From: an uncultured Marinomonas sp.
GTDB taxonomy: Bacteria > Pseudomonadota > Gammaproteobacteria > Pseudomonadales > Marinomonadaceae
DNA length: 64,000 bases
NCBI GenBank assembly: GCA_947493575.1
Contig: CANLRQ010000003.1
Span: 156,099-220,098 of the forward strand
Reading direction: 5' to 3'
A program made the position numbers and the translations under genes. Shown piece after piece: positions 30,211 through 40,639 of the stretch. Within the stretch, counting starts at the first letter, position 1; every line of letters starts with the position of its first letter. The notes beneath the pieces were generated by a model. The model was given only the letters and a program-made list of their open reading frames with translations, did no database searches and was not told the origin of the DNA.

Positions 30211-30624
30211 ATGAAAATCAAAGTACAAGCACGTCACTTAGCACTTACCTCTGAATTGAAAGAGTATGTTCAACGTCGTATTCGCTTTGCGTTGGATTCT
30301 CGCTTAGATCAAATTAAGCGTGTTGTGGTAACCGTCTCTGATATAAATGGCCCTAAAGGTGGCGAAGACATGCGCTGCCAAGTTTTAATCAAATTAGAAG
30401 GGCAAAACGATATAGTTATAGATAACAAACAAGCTCATCTACGTTCTGCAATTGATAAGGCAGCTGAAAAAGCAAGCCGTACTGTAAGTAAGAGAATAGA
30501 ACGTATTCAACACAAAGCAACTCGTATTAAATCAGCATTGCGTAGAATGGCACCACAAAAGAAAAGTAAGCCAGATATCTATGAAGAATACGAAAATGAA
30601 TACGGCTATTATCAACACAGCTAG
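30211..30624 (+). CDS. hpf: Ribosome hibernation promoting factor / RaiA family
   Basis: 137 aa. The sigma-54 modulation/S30AE domain covers about 1-100 (KIKVQARHLALTSELKEYVQRR opening is shortened here to MKIKVQARH; VTVSDINGPKGGEDMRC; HLRSAIDKAAEKASRTV). It binds the small ribosomal subunit and promotes inactive ribosomes in stationary phase. A Lys/Arg-rich tail and an acidic, tyrosine-rich end (YEEYENEYGYY) follow. A good ribosome binding site (GGAGAG) precedes the ATG. The stop codon TAG is part of CTAG, the target duplication of repeat A3. Confidence 0.9.
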   Translation: MKIKVQARHLALTSELKEYVQRRIRFALDSRLDQIKRVVVTVSDINGPKGGEDMRCQVLIKLEGQNDIVIDNKQAHLRSAIDKAAEKASRTVSKRIERIQHKATRIKSALRRMAPQKKSKPDIYEEYENEYGYYQHS

Positions 30625-30644
30625 GGAAGGTGCGATTAAGTCAT
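30625..30644. repeat. Family A remnant, copy A3: 20 bp flanked by CTAG/CTAG
   Basis: GGAAGGTGCGATTAAG directly follows the hpf stop (CTAG at 30621-30624). A second CTAG lies at 30645-30648, so only one terminus remains between what look like target duplications. Confidence 0.65.
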
Positions 30645-30675
30645 CTAGAAATGATTTTTATTTAAACTAGTAATA

Positions 30676-30710
30676 TATGACAGGCTGTAATCATTAATTA
30701 GCCTGTCATA
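30676..30710. terminator. 11-bp perfect hairpin over the MOSC gene stop
   Basis: TATGACAGGCT pairs perfectly with AGCCTGTCATA and overlaps the stop codon at 30698-30700. T-rich sequence follows on the minus strand but without a clean run. Confidence 0.45.
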
Positions 30711-31159
30711 ATTTCAAAAGGCGCACCAATACGAAGAATGCCAGTAGTCAACACATCTGCTCTTAATCCTCCTTGCTGAGTCCATGCTTTTACAACTTGA
30801 GGCGCACTTAAAGAATCATTTTTTAAAGAGTGGCCTAAAAAAGCGCAGGGGTCACACAACTCAACTCCCCGAAACCGCACACTTCCAATAGAAAACTCTT
30901 TACCAACCAACTGATTTAAGCGTACGCCTTGGGTAATAATATTTCGACGTGTTGCATGCCACTCAATATTTTGTTCAAAATGTTCATTGAAGGCTTCAAT
31001 TGCCTCACTTTCAACAAAAGTAATATTAAGACCAACATCCCCACGCTTGGCATAATACCTATCCCCAACAATGCCTTTCCCTGCATCCACTTTTACCGCA
31101 TCAATACCGATTTGTGCTTGTCTTGACTTTTTTGCTACATAAATTGCTTTAATCATCAT
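30698..31159 (-). CDS. MOSC domain-containing protein
   Basis: 153 aa, a stand-alone MOSC (molybdenum cofactor sulfurase C-terminal) domain. Family landmarks are VDAGKGIVGDRYYAKRGD, RRNIITQGVRLNQLVGKEF, and the conserved cysteine in ELCDPC (about residue 108). MOSC proteins carry molybdenum cofactor sulfur or catalyse reductive dehydroxylation in fusions. The substrate here is unknown. Two adjacent ATGs open the frame; the AGGAAG site suits the second (31156) at least as well. Confidence 0.85.
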   Translation of the reverse strand: MMIKAIYVAKKSRQAQIGIDAVKVDAGKGIVGDRYYAKRGDVGLNITFVESEAIEAFNEHFEQNIEWHATRRNIITQGVRLNQLVGKEFSIGSVRFRGVELCDPCAFLGHSLKNDSLSAPQVVKAWTQQGGLRADVLTTGILRIGAPFEIMTG

Positions 31160-31193
31160 ATTCTTCCTGAATGAACAATAATCAAGTAGTTAA

Positions 31194-31255
31194 GGAAGGT
31201 ACGAATAGCAGACTTATATCCACATACTGAGGCAAAACACTTATTCGTGCCCTCC
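31194..31255. repeat. Family A repeat, copy A4, 62 bp, flanked by TTAA/TTAA
   Basis: Ends GGAAGGTACGAATAGC and CTTATTCGTGCCCTCC with TTAA at 31190-31193 and 31256-31259. The interior is nearly the same as copy A8 (shared TATCCACATACTGAGGCAA-type core). Confidence 0.85.
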
Positions 31256-31334
31256 TTAAACGCAGCATTTGGTTTTCATTAAAAATGACTTAACCAACCT
31301 TAAATACTGCGTATAAAATAAAAAACTTACCTGA

Positions 31335-31814
31335 CTATTTAATACCTTTAAGACCATTTAATGTATGCAAAATGGCGGTACCCGCTTCAATACCTTTATT
31401 AAAGGTATTTCTCGATCCTCTCTCAACCGCTTCCTCCATTTTATTAACTGCCAGTATTTCAAACCCAACAGGAAGCAAATACTCAACAGAAGTCTCCATT
31501 AGAGAACGCGCGACTTCATTCGCAATCATATCAAAGTGATACGTATCTCCCTTAAGGATGATAGCAAATGCAACAATTGCATCATATTCACCTGATTTGG
31601 CTGCTTTTCTAGCTAGGAGTGGCACTTCCCATGTTCCAGGAGCAAGATGAACTGAAATATTTTCTTCAACAAGTCCATTAAGCATTAAGACTTCTTTACA
31701 GTACTCCACCATGTTTTCATTTAGTTCTAAATGGTAAGTACTTTGTACGATTGCTACTTTTATCTTCTCTGGCTGACTCACTTCGATTTTTTGAACTTCA
31801 AGATCTTTAATCAT
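31335..31814 (-). CDS. ribH: 6,7-dimethyl-8-ribityllumazine synthase
   Basis: Condenses the ribityl pyrimidine with 3,4-dihydroxy-2-butanone 4-phosphate in riboflavin biosynthesis. 159 aa. Family positions are visible but atypical: VAIVQSTYHLELNENMVEY, LAPGTWEVPLLA (usually GSFE.P), the His-containing KGDTYHFDMIANEVARSLM (usually RGET.HFD) and PVGFEILAVNKMEEAVERG. No other rib gene and no FMN riboswitch are nearby, so this is probably a second, stand-alone copy, as in genomes with RibH2-type paralogues. That is an inference. Confidence 0.87.
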   Translation of the reverse strand: MIKDLEVQKIEVSQPEKIKVAIVQSTYHLELNENMVEYCKEVLMLNGLVEENISVHLAPGTWEVPLLARKAAKSGEYDAIVAFAIILKGDTYHFDMIANEVARSLMETSVEYLLPVGFEILAVNKMEEAVERGSRNTFNKGIEAGTAILHTLNGLKGIK

Positions 31815-32076
31815 GTAACTTACTCCAAGCTATTCATTTAATGGTCAAATTCATGGCGTAATCGATGTCTTTAATAAGCTTTACACGTTTATAAAAAAAA
31901 AGAAGAAAAACTAAAGACACTCAATGCCGAGATGTTGCCAGAGAGAATACTAAACCCAGTAATTAACTCAAGAGTAAAGTTGACTATATTGACGCTTTAA
32001 CAAAAGACTTCAAACAAAACACGGCAGAGTATTTCAAAATCATACTCCCCCCTTCTTCATTAAACACTTTAGAGAT

Positions 32077-32107
32077 GCACGTTTAAATGGATTTTATTTA
32101 AACGTGC
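32077..32107. repeat. 12-bp perfect inverted repeat in the ribH-ybeL gap
   Basis: GCACGTTTAAAT and ATTTAAACGTGC flank a 7-nt spacer. Neither side has a T run. It lies just downstream of the minus-strand zinc-ribbon gene. The rest of this 331-bp gap (31815-32145) holds an A-rich tract and nothing else I recognise. Confidence 0.6.
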
Positions 32108-32145
32108 TGACGACTTCTACTCAATAACACTCATTCAATAAACAA

Positions 32146-32568
32146 TTAATGCCCCGAAAAAATTCCATACTTGCAAATCGGACATATTTCTAATGTAGCT
32201 TTCTCCTCTAATTCTTGCTCATATTCACAAGAGAGACAGGTATAACTGCCTTTTTCACATTCAGTACCCGATATGTAACACTCCGCTAACGGCACAGGAT
32301 TGTTATTAATATTATCGATTAGCCACAATAAGCCAACGTCTTCAATAGTATCCAGCTCTTCTTTCGCATGGCGACCTTGCGACATCATGGTTTTCCAATT
32401 TGCTTCTACCCACGCTTCCATATACGCCATTTTGTGATGCCAATAATTCTTCATTAACTCTGCATCTTCGAGTACCCAATTTTTTGCACCAATTATCGTT
32501 TTTTTTGTTTCATCAACTAAATTGCTGCTTTCGGTATTGTTATGGTCATCTTTTTTGCCTGAATTCAT
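32146..32568 (-). CDS. ybeL: YbeL-type zinc ribbon protein (DUF1451)
   Basis: 140 aa. A helical N-terminal part (about 20-90) is followed by a zinc ribbon with two cysteine pairs (YTCLSCEYE and LEICPICKYG, about 110-135). This is the DUF1451/YbeL pattern, and E. coli ybeL also lies divergent from leuS, which supports the call. Function unknown. The start is 160 bp from the leuS ATG. Confidence 0.85.
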   Translation of the reverse strand: MNSGKKDDHNNTESSNLVDETKKTIIGAKNWVLEDAELMKNYWHHKMAYMEAWVEANWKTMMSQGRHAKEELDTIEDVGLLWLIDNINNNPVPLAECYISGTECEKGSYTCLSCEYEQELEEKATLEICPICKYGIFSGH

Positions 32569-32680
32569 AACTAGCCCCTTATCTGCCTTCTCATTAGTCG
32601 TGTATCTCTATAAAATAACAGGTATTTTTTAACTCATTTACCCTTACGCTAATTGCCTTTTTAAAGGATATTGTTATTAG

Positions 32681-35179
<2,499 letters not shown>

Positions 35180-35204
35180 CGGACATTCTAAGTATTAATT
35201 ATTC

Positions 35205-35250
35205 ACAGTAAGCCATAAAGAGCCACTCTCTTTATGGCTTACTGTTTTTA
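35205..35250 (+). terminator. Strong intrinsic terminator between leuS and lptE
   Basis: An 18-bp perfect stem (35205-35222 with 35228-35245) has a 5-nt loop CCACT and TTTTTA immediately after. It would stop most transcription from leuS. Confidence 0.9.
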
Positions 35251-35281
35251 TGACTTTCGATCTAAGTACAGGAGTAAGGTT

Positions 35282-35800
35282 ATGATAATGATAAAAGCTC
35301 AGAGTGCTCGTTTACTCGTTCTACTCTCTTTAACATTGATTATTTCTGCATGTGGTTTCCATTTACGAGGAAACAACCCTATCCCACCAGCATTACAACG
35401 CCTCATCTTGACTTCTAACAGCGGCTCTATTGTTTTCGATCAGGCTTTATACAGCGCACTACGAAGATCCGGTATTAACATTGTCACTGAAGACACAACT
35501 TCAAACGACGATATTTTAGAATTAACGATTAACCCAATTGATTCTCAAGAAACCATACTAGGAACGGCAAGTAATAACGATATTTTGCAACTTGAACGCC
35601 AGTTAACAACACATTATTTTGTCCACAAAATAAATGGCAAATCACTGTATGGGCCACGCCAAATTTCCACTAGTAAGCTATTTACTGAGCAAGATGCCAG
35701 CATAAATATCAAAGAAGCATTTGATAAAGTGGCATTGGATGACATGGCAGAAGATCTGGCCAATAAGTTGCTATTAGATTTATCCTATGCTCCTCTTTAA
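35282..35800 (+). CDS. lptE: LPS-assembly lipoprotein LptE
   Basis: Outer membrane lipoprotein that plugs the LptD barrel and helps assemble lipopolysaccharide. 172 aa from the ATG at 35282, chosen because it follows GGAG/AAGG and opens a lipoprotein signal ending in the lipobox ISAC. A longer frame from 35234 would start inside the terminator hairpin. GFHLRGNNPIPPALQRLIL directly after the lipidated Cys is the LptE signature. holA follows 38 bp later, in the conserved order leuS-lptE-holA. Confidence 0.93.
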   Translation: MIMIKAQSARLLVLLSLTLIISACGFHLRGNNPIPPALQRLILTSNSGSIVFDQALYSALRRSGINIVTEDTTSNDDILELTINPIDSQETILGTASNNDILQLERQLTTHYFVHKINGKSLYGPRQISTSKLFTEQDASINIKEAFDKVALDDMAEDLANKLLLDLSYAPL

Positions 35801-35838
35801 CCTTCCTTTCATCATTTAAATTAAGAGCTGTCGACTGT

Positions 35839-36870
35839 ATGAAGGTTCGCCCAGACCAACTTAGCAATACGTTATCTAAGCAACGTCACCCCATTTACAT
35901 CATATCTGGGGATGAAATTCTATTATGCCAAGAAGCGGCTGACACCATTAGACACCACTTAACGCATGCAGGAATAATAGAAGAAAGACTTAGATACATC
36001 GCCGACAGCCAATTTGATTGGCAAGATGTTATTCAAGAAACGCAAAGTTTATCTTTATTTTCTTCCTGTCGGCTTTTTGATATTCAAATTGATAAACTTG
36101 CTGAAAAACACACTAAAGCATTAGCTCAAATTGCGTCTCAGCTTTCCCAAGATAATATTATTCTGCTTACGGTTCCTAAGTTGGATATGCGATCTCAAAA
36201 GAGTAAGTGGTTTACTTCCTTAGAGAAGCAAGGTGTTTTTATTCAAATATGGCCCATTGATGCAAACAGACTGGTGCAATGGACACAACAAAGAGCGAAG
36301 TCACTTAATTTAAACCTCTCAAAGGAAGCCGCTATAGTACTTTGTGAACGAGGTGAAGGTAACTTATTAGCCCTGTCTCAAGAGCTCGAAAAACTGTTAC
36401 TGATTTATGGGCCTCAAAGCACTTTGTCATTAGATTCAGTTATAGACTCGGTTTCAGATAGCAGTCGCTACTCTATTTACGACCTAAGCGACCGTTTATT
36501 GCAAGGTAAAGTCAAAGAAGCATTACATTGTTTAGAGAACTTACTGGCCGAAGGAATTGAAGAAAACATTATACTTTGGATGATAAATCGTGAAGTGACG
36601 ACTTTAGAGCTAGTTGTCCATGATGCAAAAAACATGGGCCTTCGACAAGCTTGCCAAGCTCAAAAGATATGGGATAAACGCATTCCACTCTATGAGTCCG
36701 CATGCAGCCGTCATAACCCTAACACGATTCAATACATGCAAAGCTACCTAGCTTTAATAGATCAAAAAATTAAAGGGTTAGAAGGCCCAGACTCAACCAC
36801 TGGATTTCGAAATCTTGTACTCATGTTATGTGGTGTCAAACCTACTGCCACCGAATTAGATATTATGTAG
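35839..36870 (+). CDS. holA: DNA polymerase III delta subunit
   Basis: Clamp-loader wrench that opens the beta sliding clamp. 343 aa. Opening MKVRPDQLSNTL, the IYIISGDEILLCQEAAD segment, the SLFSSCRLFDIQI clamp-contact region and the C-terminal helical domain match HolA. Follows lptE, as in E. coli. Confidence 0.95.
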   Translation: MKVRPDQLSNTLSKQRHPIYIISGDEILLCQEAADTIRHHLTHAGIIEERLRYIADSQFDWQDVIQETQSLSLFSSCRLFDIQIDKLAEKHTKALAQIASQLSQDNIILLTVPKLDMRSQKSKWFTSLEKQGVFIQIWPIDANRLVQWTQQRAKSLNLNLSKEAAIVLCERGEGNLLALSQELEKLLLIYGPQSTLSLDSVIDSVSDSSRYSIYDLSDRLLQGKVKEALHCLENLLAEGIEENIILWMINREVTTLELVVHDAKNMGLRQACQAQKIWDKRIPLYESACSRHNPNTIQYMQSYLALIDQKIKGLEGPDSTTGFRNLVLMLCGVKPTATELDIM

Positions 36871-36940
36871 AAAAGTACGAGCTTTATCTTTTATTGCTCA
36901 TAGCATGAATTTACTTATTCAATAGGATTCTCTCTTTCAA

Positions 36941-37600
36941 ATGCAAACCGACACCCAAACCATCGAAAATATAAGCACTTGGGCAACACCCATTTTTGTG
37001 GCGAATAACCCTGATCATGACTTTTTAAAAGATGAGTTAATCAACTTTATTCGTCAGACACAAAAACAGCAAAAATCGGCCATTGATAGCCAAGTCGCAG
37101 TGAATGCAAAACACCAGCTTTTTGAAAGTGAGCTGACTTTTTTAGAGCATGCCCATCCTGAAGTAATGGAGCTTAGGCGAATTTTTGAAGAGCTGGTTGC
37201 TGAAGTGGCATTCGATGTAAACCGTAATGCATGGCCACAGGACGTTGAGGTTGAAGCCACTGTTACTGAGTCTTGGTATCATATTACTCAGAATGGGGGC
37301 TACCATGACGCTCACTCTCACCCTAACTGTTCATGGTGTGGCATTTATTACCTTGACCCAGGGCAGGCCTCCCTTGATGGTAAAAATGGCATTAACCGCT
37401 TTTACGACCCAAGAGTTAATGCAGCACACTTTACCGATGCAGGTACAGCCTATTTGGGTAATCAAGGATATTGGGACTTCGAGCCAGTTGCAGGACAAAT
37501 GATTATCTTCCCTTCTTATTTAAAACATTCCGCATTGCCCTACTTTGGCGAACAAGACCGGATTGTTATCGCATTCAATTGCGTTGTTGAGATTTTTTAA
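36941..37600 (+). CDS. Putative 2OG-Fe(II) oxygenase family protein (TIGR02466 type)
   Basis: 219 aa. The conserved ESWYHITQNGGYHDAHSHPN segment followed by SWCGIYYL, and the C-terminal PSYLKHSALPYFGEQDRIVIAFN, fit the TIGR02466/2OG-FeII_Oxy_5 family. That family has a double-stranded beta-helix with an HxD...H iron triad. Candidate ligands are the histidines and Asp in YHDAHSH and the His in LKHSA. The substrate is unknown; some phage members hydroxylate proteins or nucleosides. A family B repeat follows 8 bp after the stop. Confidence 0.82.
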   Translation: MQTDTQTIENISTWATPIFVANNPDHDFLKDELINFIRQTQKQQKSAIDSQVAVNAKHQLFESELTFLEHAHPEVMELRRIFEELVAEVAFDVNRNAWPQDVEVEATVTESWYHITQNGGYHDAHSHPNCSWCGIYYLDPGQASLDGKNGINRFYDPRVNAAHFTDAGTAYLGNQGYWDFEPVAGQMIIFPSYLKHSALPYFGEQDRIVIAFNCVVEIF

Positions 37601-37608
37601 TCTTACTT

Positions 37609-37696
37609 GAGGCCTTTGCACCAAGTCATGAGTGATAATAAGACGAGTCTGTTTTTAACAAAGTATTAGCAAGCGTAATAGTCGTGCAAAAGTCTC
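37609..37696. repeat. Family B repeat, copy B1, 88 bp
   Basis: Begins GAGGCCTTTGCACC and ends CGTGCAAAAGTCTC, imperfect inverted termini. The interior TTTTTAACAAAGTATTAGCA is shared with the other B copies. Confidence 0.85.
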
Positions 37697-37797
37697 TACT
37701 TATGTAGGAGCAACCAAATAAACAGCCGCTTAGTTCATTAAGCTCCTTTGACGGCTGTTTATCTTAAGCGTGTAGCTATCTTAAACCTATAACTGTC

Positions 37798-39336
37798 TTA
37801 CTGTTCGGGTTTATCGTTATCACAATGATAGACAGTGATCAGTGCGTCATTACTCCAAGACTCCAAAGAAACATCAAAACCCCATAGGCGATGAAAATGC
37901 TTTAACACTTCTTGGGTATCGTCATTTAAAGGGCGATCAGAATCCATTATGTGTCGTAAAACTAAACTTCGGTCACCATGTATATTCACTGATTGCACTT
38001 GAATATTTGGTTCCCTTTGGCTGAGGTTGTATTGTTGTGCCAAGCGTTCTCTTAACTTCCTATAACCTGTATCGTTATGAATTTCTTTTACCTCAACAAA
38101 AGAATTCGCTTCATCATTTTCCAAGCCAAAAAAACGAAAGTCTCTCATTAATTTAGGCGATAAGAACTGAAGAATAAAACTCTCGTCTTTGAAGTTCTTC
38201 ATAGCGAAATTTAAAACATCCAACCAAGGGCGATCAACCAAATCAGGAAACCACCTGCGATCCTCATCAGTAGGGTTATCACAAATGCGTTTAATATCGG
38301 TATACATAGCAAACCCTAAAGCATAAGGATTAATTCCCGAATAATACGGCGAATCAAAGTCTGGCTGAGCAATCACATTTGTATGGGATTGCAGGAACTC
38401 TAAGATAAATCCATCTGTTACCATTCCTTTATCATACAAACCATTCATTAATGTATAGTGCCAAAATGTTGCCCAACCCTCGTTCATAACCTGTGTTTGT
38501 CTTTGGGGGTAGAAGTACTGCGCCATTTTGCGCACGATACGAATAAGCTCTCTTTGCCAGGGTTGAAGTAACGGCGCATGTTTTTCTAGAAAGTAGAGTA
38601 AGTTTTCTTGCGGCTCAGAAGGAAACTGTACGTGTTTTGCCACTTCAGATTCGGCTTTAAGCGAAGTTGGTATAGTACGCCAAAGGTCATTTACCTGTTG
38701 TTGTAAAATACTTTCTCTTTCATTAACTCTGTTCTGCTCCTCTTCTGCTGAAAGAGGTAAAGGTCGCTTATATCTATCCACGCCAAAGTTCATCAAGGCA
38801 TGGCATGAATCCAATGTTAGTTCGACAGCCTCAATCCCATACTTTTCTTCACATTCTTGTACGTATTTTTTTGCAAACACCAAATAGTCAATAATAGCAG
38901 TGGCGTCTGTCCACGTTTTAAAAAGGTAGTTTCCTTTAAAAAAAGAATTATGACCATAACAAGCATGGGCAATAACCAATGCTTGCATCATCATATTATT
39001 CTCCTCCATAAGGTAGGCAATACAAGGTGAAGAGTTAATCACAATTTCATAAGCCAGCCCCATTCGCCCACGCTTATAATTTTGCTCAACATTTAAAAAC
39101 TGTTTTCCATATGACCAATGGTGATAGCCAAGTGGCATTCCAACTGAAGCATAAGCGTCCATCATTTGCTCAGAACTAATGATTTCAATTTGATTTGGGT
39201 AGGTATCTAACCCATATTCAGCTGCAAGCTTCCCAATAGCATCATCGTATATTTGAATTTTCTCAAATGTCCAATCTGCCCCTTCAGAAAGCAATTTCTT
39301 TTTCTTTGATGTGTGGTCTTTTAATGAATCACCCAT
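37798..39336 (-). CDS. ycgB: SpoVR family protein (YcgB)
   Basis: 512 aa from the ATG at 39336, which has an ideal AGGAGG six bases upstream; a start at 39360 would add eight residues without such a site. SpoVR-family signatures are [48 protein letters not shown] and [14 protein letters not shown]. The family is needed for spore cortex in Bacillus. In Gram-negatives it is part of the stress-induced prkA-yeaH-ycgB operon of undefined biochemical role. It overlaps the end of yeaH by 8 bp, implying translational coupling. Confidence 0.94.
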   Translation of the reverse strand: MGDSLKDHTSKKKKLLSEGADWTFEKIQIYDDAIGKLAAEYGLDTYPNQIEIISSEQMMDAYASVGMPLGYHHWSYGKQFLNVEQNYKRGRMGLAYEIVINSSPCIAYLMEENNMMMQALVIAHACYGHNSFFKGNYLFKTWTDATAIIDYLVFAKKYVQECEEKYGIEAVELTLDSCHALMNFGVDRYKRPLPLSAEEEQNRVNERESILQQQVNDLWRTIPTSLKAESEVAKHVQFPSEPQENLLYFLEKHAPLLQPWQRELIRIVRKMAQYFYPQRQTQVMNEGWATFWHYTLMNGLYDKGMVTDGFILEFLQSHTNVIAQPDFDSPYYSGINPYALGFAMYTDIKRICDNPTDEDRRWFPDLVDRPWLDVLNFAMKNFKDESFILQFLSPKLMRDFRFFGLENDEANSFVEVKEIHNDTGYRKLRERLAQQYNLSQREPNIQVQSVNIHGDRSLVLRHIMDSDRPLNDDTQEVLKHFHRLWGFDVSLESWSNDALITVYHCDNDKPEQ

Positions 39337-40606
39337 GTTGCCTCCTCTGAAATAAATCACGAAAAACAGGATAAATGTCAGCGAGATCAGTTATGTGGCG
39401 CATAGCAAAAGAGTCCGAATGCTGTGCTTCTACTTTTTCAAAGGCATACCATAAACTTTGATGATCTCTTGGGGTGATTTCGATATAAGTGTAATACTGC
39501 ATATGTTGAATCAATTTATTTTCCATCAACTCTTTACACGCACTTGAATCATCATCCCAATTATCTCCATCCGATGCCTGTGCACCGTAAATATTCCAAG
39601 CATTGGCTGGGTAACGTTCTTTTATGATGCTCTCCATCAACTTTAAAGCACTTGAAACGATCGTACCGCCAGTTTCTCTCGAATAAAAAAACTCCTCCTC
39701 GGTGACTTCTTTTGCACTGGTATGATGCCGTATAAACACCAAATCAATTTTTTCGTAGCTGCGACTTAAAAAGAGATAAAGTAAAATATAAAAACGTTTT
39801 GCGATATTTTTCGTCTCTTGAGTCATTGAGCCGGAAACATCCATGACACAAAACATAACCGCTTGAGAGCTGGGTTTTGGTTCACGAATATGATGATTAT
39901 AGCGTAAATCATATGTGTCTAAAAAAGGCGTACGAGCTATTTTTTGTCGCAGTTGTTCGGCTAAATCTTTCAGTTGCGACAACTTTTGTAGGTCTATTAA
40001 AAGCTCGTCTTGTTCTTCCAATTGAGCTATTTCTTCCTCTATTTCATGCAATTTTTTCCGCGAACTAGAACTCATTACCATTCTTCTAGCTTGGGCATTT
40101 CTCATAGAGCGAATGATATTTAACTTCGAGGGCGTACCATCAGCCACAATGCCCGCCCGTTTCACTTGAAAATCAGTAATTTCTTTGAGCTCTTTCTCTA
40201 ACAAGTTAGGCAACTCTAAATCTTCAAAAACAAAGTCCAGAAACTCTTCTTGTGAAATTTGAAACACAAAATCATCCTCTCCTTCCCCTGAGTCACTTGC
40301 ATTTCCGTTTCCACCTTGCCCCCCACCAGAAGGCGGTTTTGGAATGCGATCTCCAGAGTCAAATTCCTTATTACCAGGATGAACCACGGAGTTTTTACCT
40401 CCTTGACCGTGCCCAAAAACAGGCTCATGTATGTCCTTTTTAGGAATAGTAATACTCTCTCCACGGTCAAGGTCTTGTATGCTGCGAGAGTTTACAGCAT
40501 CCTCTACAGCTTTCTTAATATGACTTTTATAGCGCCCTAAGAAACGCTGTCTATTAACACTACTCTTGTGCTTTCCATTTAGGCGGCGGTCAATAATATA
40601 CGACAT
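39329..40606 (-). CDS. yeaH: YeaH/YhbH family von Willebrand A protein (DUF444)
   Basis: 425 aa. An N-terminal DUF444 region ([20 protein letters not shown]) and a Gly-rich linker (about 80-110) lead to a VWA domain. Its MIDAS-like motif is [11 protein letters not shown] (about residue 250), with [10 protein letters not shown] as the second metal element. Middle gene of the prkA-yeaH-ycgB operon; a role as adaptor or partner of the PrkA kinase is inferred from constant linkage. The start lies 33 bp after the prkA stop. Confidence 0.94.
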   Translation of the reverse strand: MSYIIDRRLNGKHKSSVNRQRFLGRYKSHIKKAVEDAVNSRSIQDLDRGESITIPKKDIHEPVFGHGQGGKNSVVHPGNKEFDSGDRIPKPPSGGGQGGNGNASDSGEGEDDFVFQISQEEFLDFVFEDLELPNLLEKELKEITDFQVKRAGIVADGTPSKLNIIRSMRNAQARRMVMSSSSRKKLHEIEEEIAQLEEQDELLIDLQKLSQLKDLAEQLRQKIARTPFLDTYDLRYNHHIREPKPSSQAVMFCVMDVSGSMTQETKNIAKRFYILLYLFLSRSYEKIDLVFIRHHTSAKEVTEEEFFYSRETGGTIVSSALKLMESIIKERYPANAWNIYGAQASDGDNWDDDSSACKELMENKLIQHMQYYTYIEITPRDHQSLWYAFEKVEAQHSDSFAMRHITDLADIYPVFRDLFQRRQHG

Positions 40607-40639
40607 AAGCGCACCTCCTTTTAGGTGATGGAAGATTCC

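Noticed and set aside
31815..32145. FMN riboswitch upstream of ribH
   Set aside because: Searched the minus-strand leader for the conserved RFN blocks (e.g. GGGGCAGGGTGAAATTCCC) and found none.
35234..35281. Upstream ATG for lptE
   Set aside because: It lies inside the terminator stem and would hide the lipoprotein signal; the ATG at 35282 has a ribosome binding site and proper lipobox spacing.
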